Below, piece by piece: positions 63,395-64,000 of a stretch of 64,000 nt of DNA. The stretch's first letter is position 1. Every line of letters begins with the position of its first letter. The notes beneath the pieces were generated by a model that made no database searches, was not told the origin of the DNA, and was given only the letters and a program-made list of their open reading frames with translations. Both the position numbers and the translations under genes were made by a program. This stretch comes from Nelumbo lutea (lineage: Eukaryota; Streptophyta; Magnoliopsida; Proteales; Nelumbonaceae). The DNA lies in NCBI GenBank assembly GCA_022828595.1, contig JAKGHH010000001.1, positions 140,635,017-140,699,016 on the forward strand. Reading direction: 5' to 3'.

Positions 63395-64000
63395 TTACTT
63401 TGAAAGCTTGTCGACTTCAATCGGAGCCTCTTTGGGGGTATTAGCCAGGTCGATAGCACCAGCCTCCTCATCGCCGTCCTCCTCTTCGGAGTTTGGGTCA
63501 TCCATGGCCTGGCAGGCAATGTCGCCTGTGATCCTCCAGGTGGTATTGGCACTTGTGTCGATGTCGGGGTATGCATGCTTTATCAACCACCTGTTGAGCT
63601 TAAACCCCCTACGGTAGACCTGTGACATCACATCATCAAACTTAGATGATTTGACATAGTAGATGACGGCCTGGGCCTTCGTCTCCCCGAGAGCTTGTTC
63701 GAAGATCTCAATCTTCTCCTTAATATCAGCTTTGAGGTACTCCACCTCGTGCTCTAGGGCCCCGTTGGTTTCCTTAAGTTTTTGCACCTCGAGCTGTGAA
63801 GCCTCCTGACCCGCCATGAGGCTCTCCACCTCGAGCTTTAAGGCCTCCTGGTCTTCTCTGAGCCCGTCCACCTCGGCCTTCAGCCTGACCCTCTCACGGG
63901 CTAGCTCCTACTTCTCTAACAACAAAACTTCAATGAAGCTCTTCTGAGCTGCAACATCACCTTCCAATTGATGGATCTTACATCGAGCTACCCTCAAATC
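63395..64000 (-). CDS. antisense coiled-coil ORF of the Tat element, partial
   Basis: A minus-strand frame enters from beyond 64000 (DLRVARCKIHQLEGDVAAQK), passes one TAG at about 63909, then runs MDGLREDQEALKLEVESLMA, SQLEVQKLKETNGALEHEVE and YLKADIKEKIEIFEQALGET. It ends VDKLSK with a stop at 63395. The first 70 or so residues have regular heptad spacing and should form a coiled coil. The C-terminal part (YRRGFKLNRWLIKHAYPDID, EEEDGDEEAG) is acidic. Extra antisense ORFs in this position are known for some Tat-lineage elements; their function is unknown. The in-frame stop means this copy is probably dead. Confidence 0.7.

Larger units (their letters stand above)
57134..64000 (+). mobile_element. 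Tat-lineage Ty3/gypsy retrotransposon, 3' end outside the window
   Basis: On the plus strand: gag (about 57176-58703), protease (about 58734-59432), RT and first RNase H (about 59700-60960), second archaeal-type RNase H (about 61070-61440), integrase (about 61640-62761), non-coding sequence rich in CGAGCTAGC / CCTCGGC words (62762-63300), then an antisense ORF (from 63395). The dual RNase H and the antisense ORF between pol and 3' LTR are typical of the Tat lineage. Many stops and frameshifts make it inactive. The 5' LTR is probably the remnant at 50953-51284. The 3' LTR would lie beyond 64000. Confidence 0.85.

Overview
This window is nuclear DNA from a flowering plant. It is AT-rich, its genes have spliced introns with GT/AG borders, and it holds plant-type TEs: L1 LINEs with an RNase H domain, a chromovirus, a Tat-lineage Ty3/gypsy element, tRNA-derived SINEs and many small 8-bp-TSD elements. 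The species cannot be read from the sequence. A eudicot or basal eudicot with TE-filled introns is a guess. There is one 100-base assembly gap (12861-12960).

Four host genes can be supported. (1) 3410-5502, minus: a two-exon gene for a 147-residue protein I do not recognise, with an Au-like SINE in its intron. (2) 8908-13062, minus: an incomplete multi-exon gene for an acidic, serine-rich protein; the assembly gap falls in its first visible exon. (3) 24867-45670, plus: a four-exon GT14 glycosyltransferase of the GlcAT14 type (446 residues), whose 1.34 kb of coding sequence is spread over 20.8 kb. (4) 47605-50111, minus: a three-exon formiminotransferase-cyclodeaminase-like protein (321 residues).

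The rest is mostly mobile DNA. Intron 1 of the GT14 gene (14.5 kb) carries two large insertions. The first is a 2.9-kb non-autonomous LTR retrotransposon with a 5-bp TSD; its interior is an intron-less, internally deleted piece of a starch synthase II coding sequence. The second is a hAT-like element that was entered by an L1 LINE, which was itself entered by a second, 5'-truncated L1. Every level of that nest has recognisable target-site duplications. Intron 3 holds two more hAT-like elements.

Across the window I count ten non-autonomous elements with terminal inverted similarity and an 8-bp target duplication (eight perfect, two 7/8). One (13359-14804) is nested in another and contains about 1 kb of a quasi-palindromic AAAAGTACTTTT-type array.

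The right end (50953-64000) is a nest of two Ty3/gypsy elements. A minus-strand chromovirus (51285-57133), itself cut by a hAT-like element, lies between a probable 5' LTR remnant and the gag-pol of a plus-strand Tat-lineage element that runs off the window with an antisense coiled-coil ORF. The chromovirus has the same leader, the same pol 3' end and the same LTR core as the starch-synthase-carrying element 25 kb away, so it or a relative is the likely autonomous partner.
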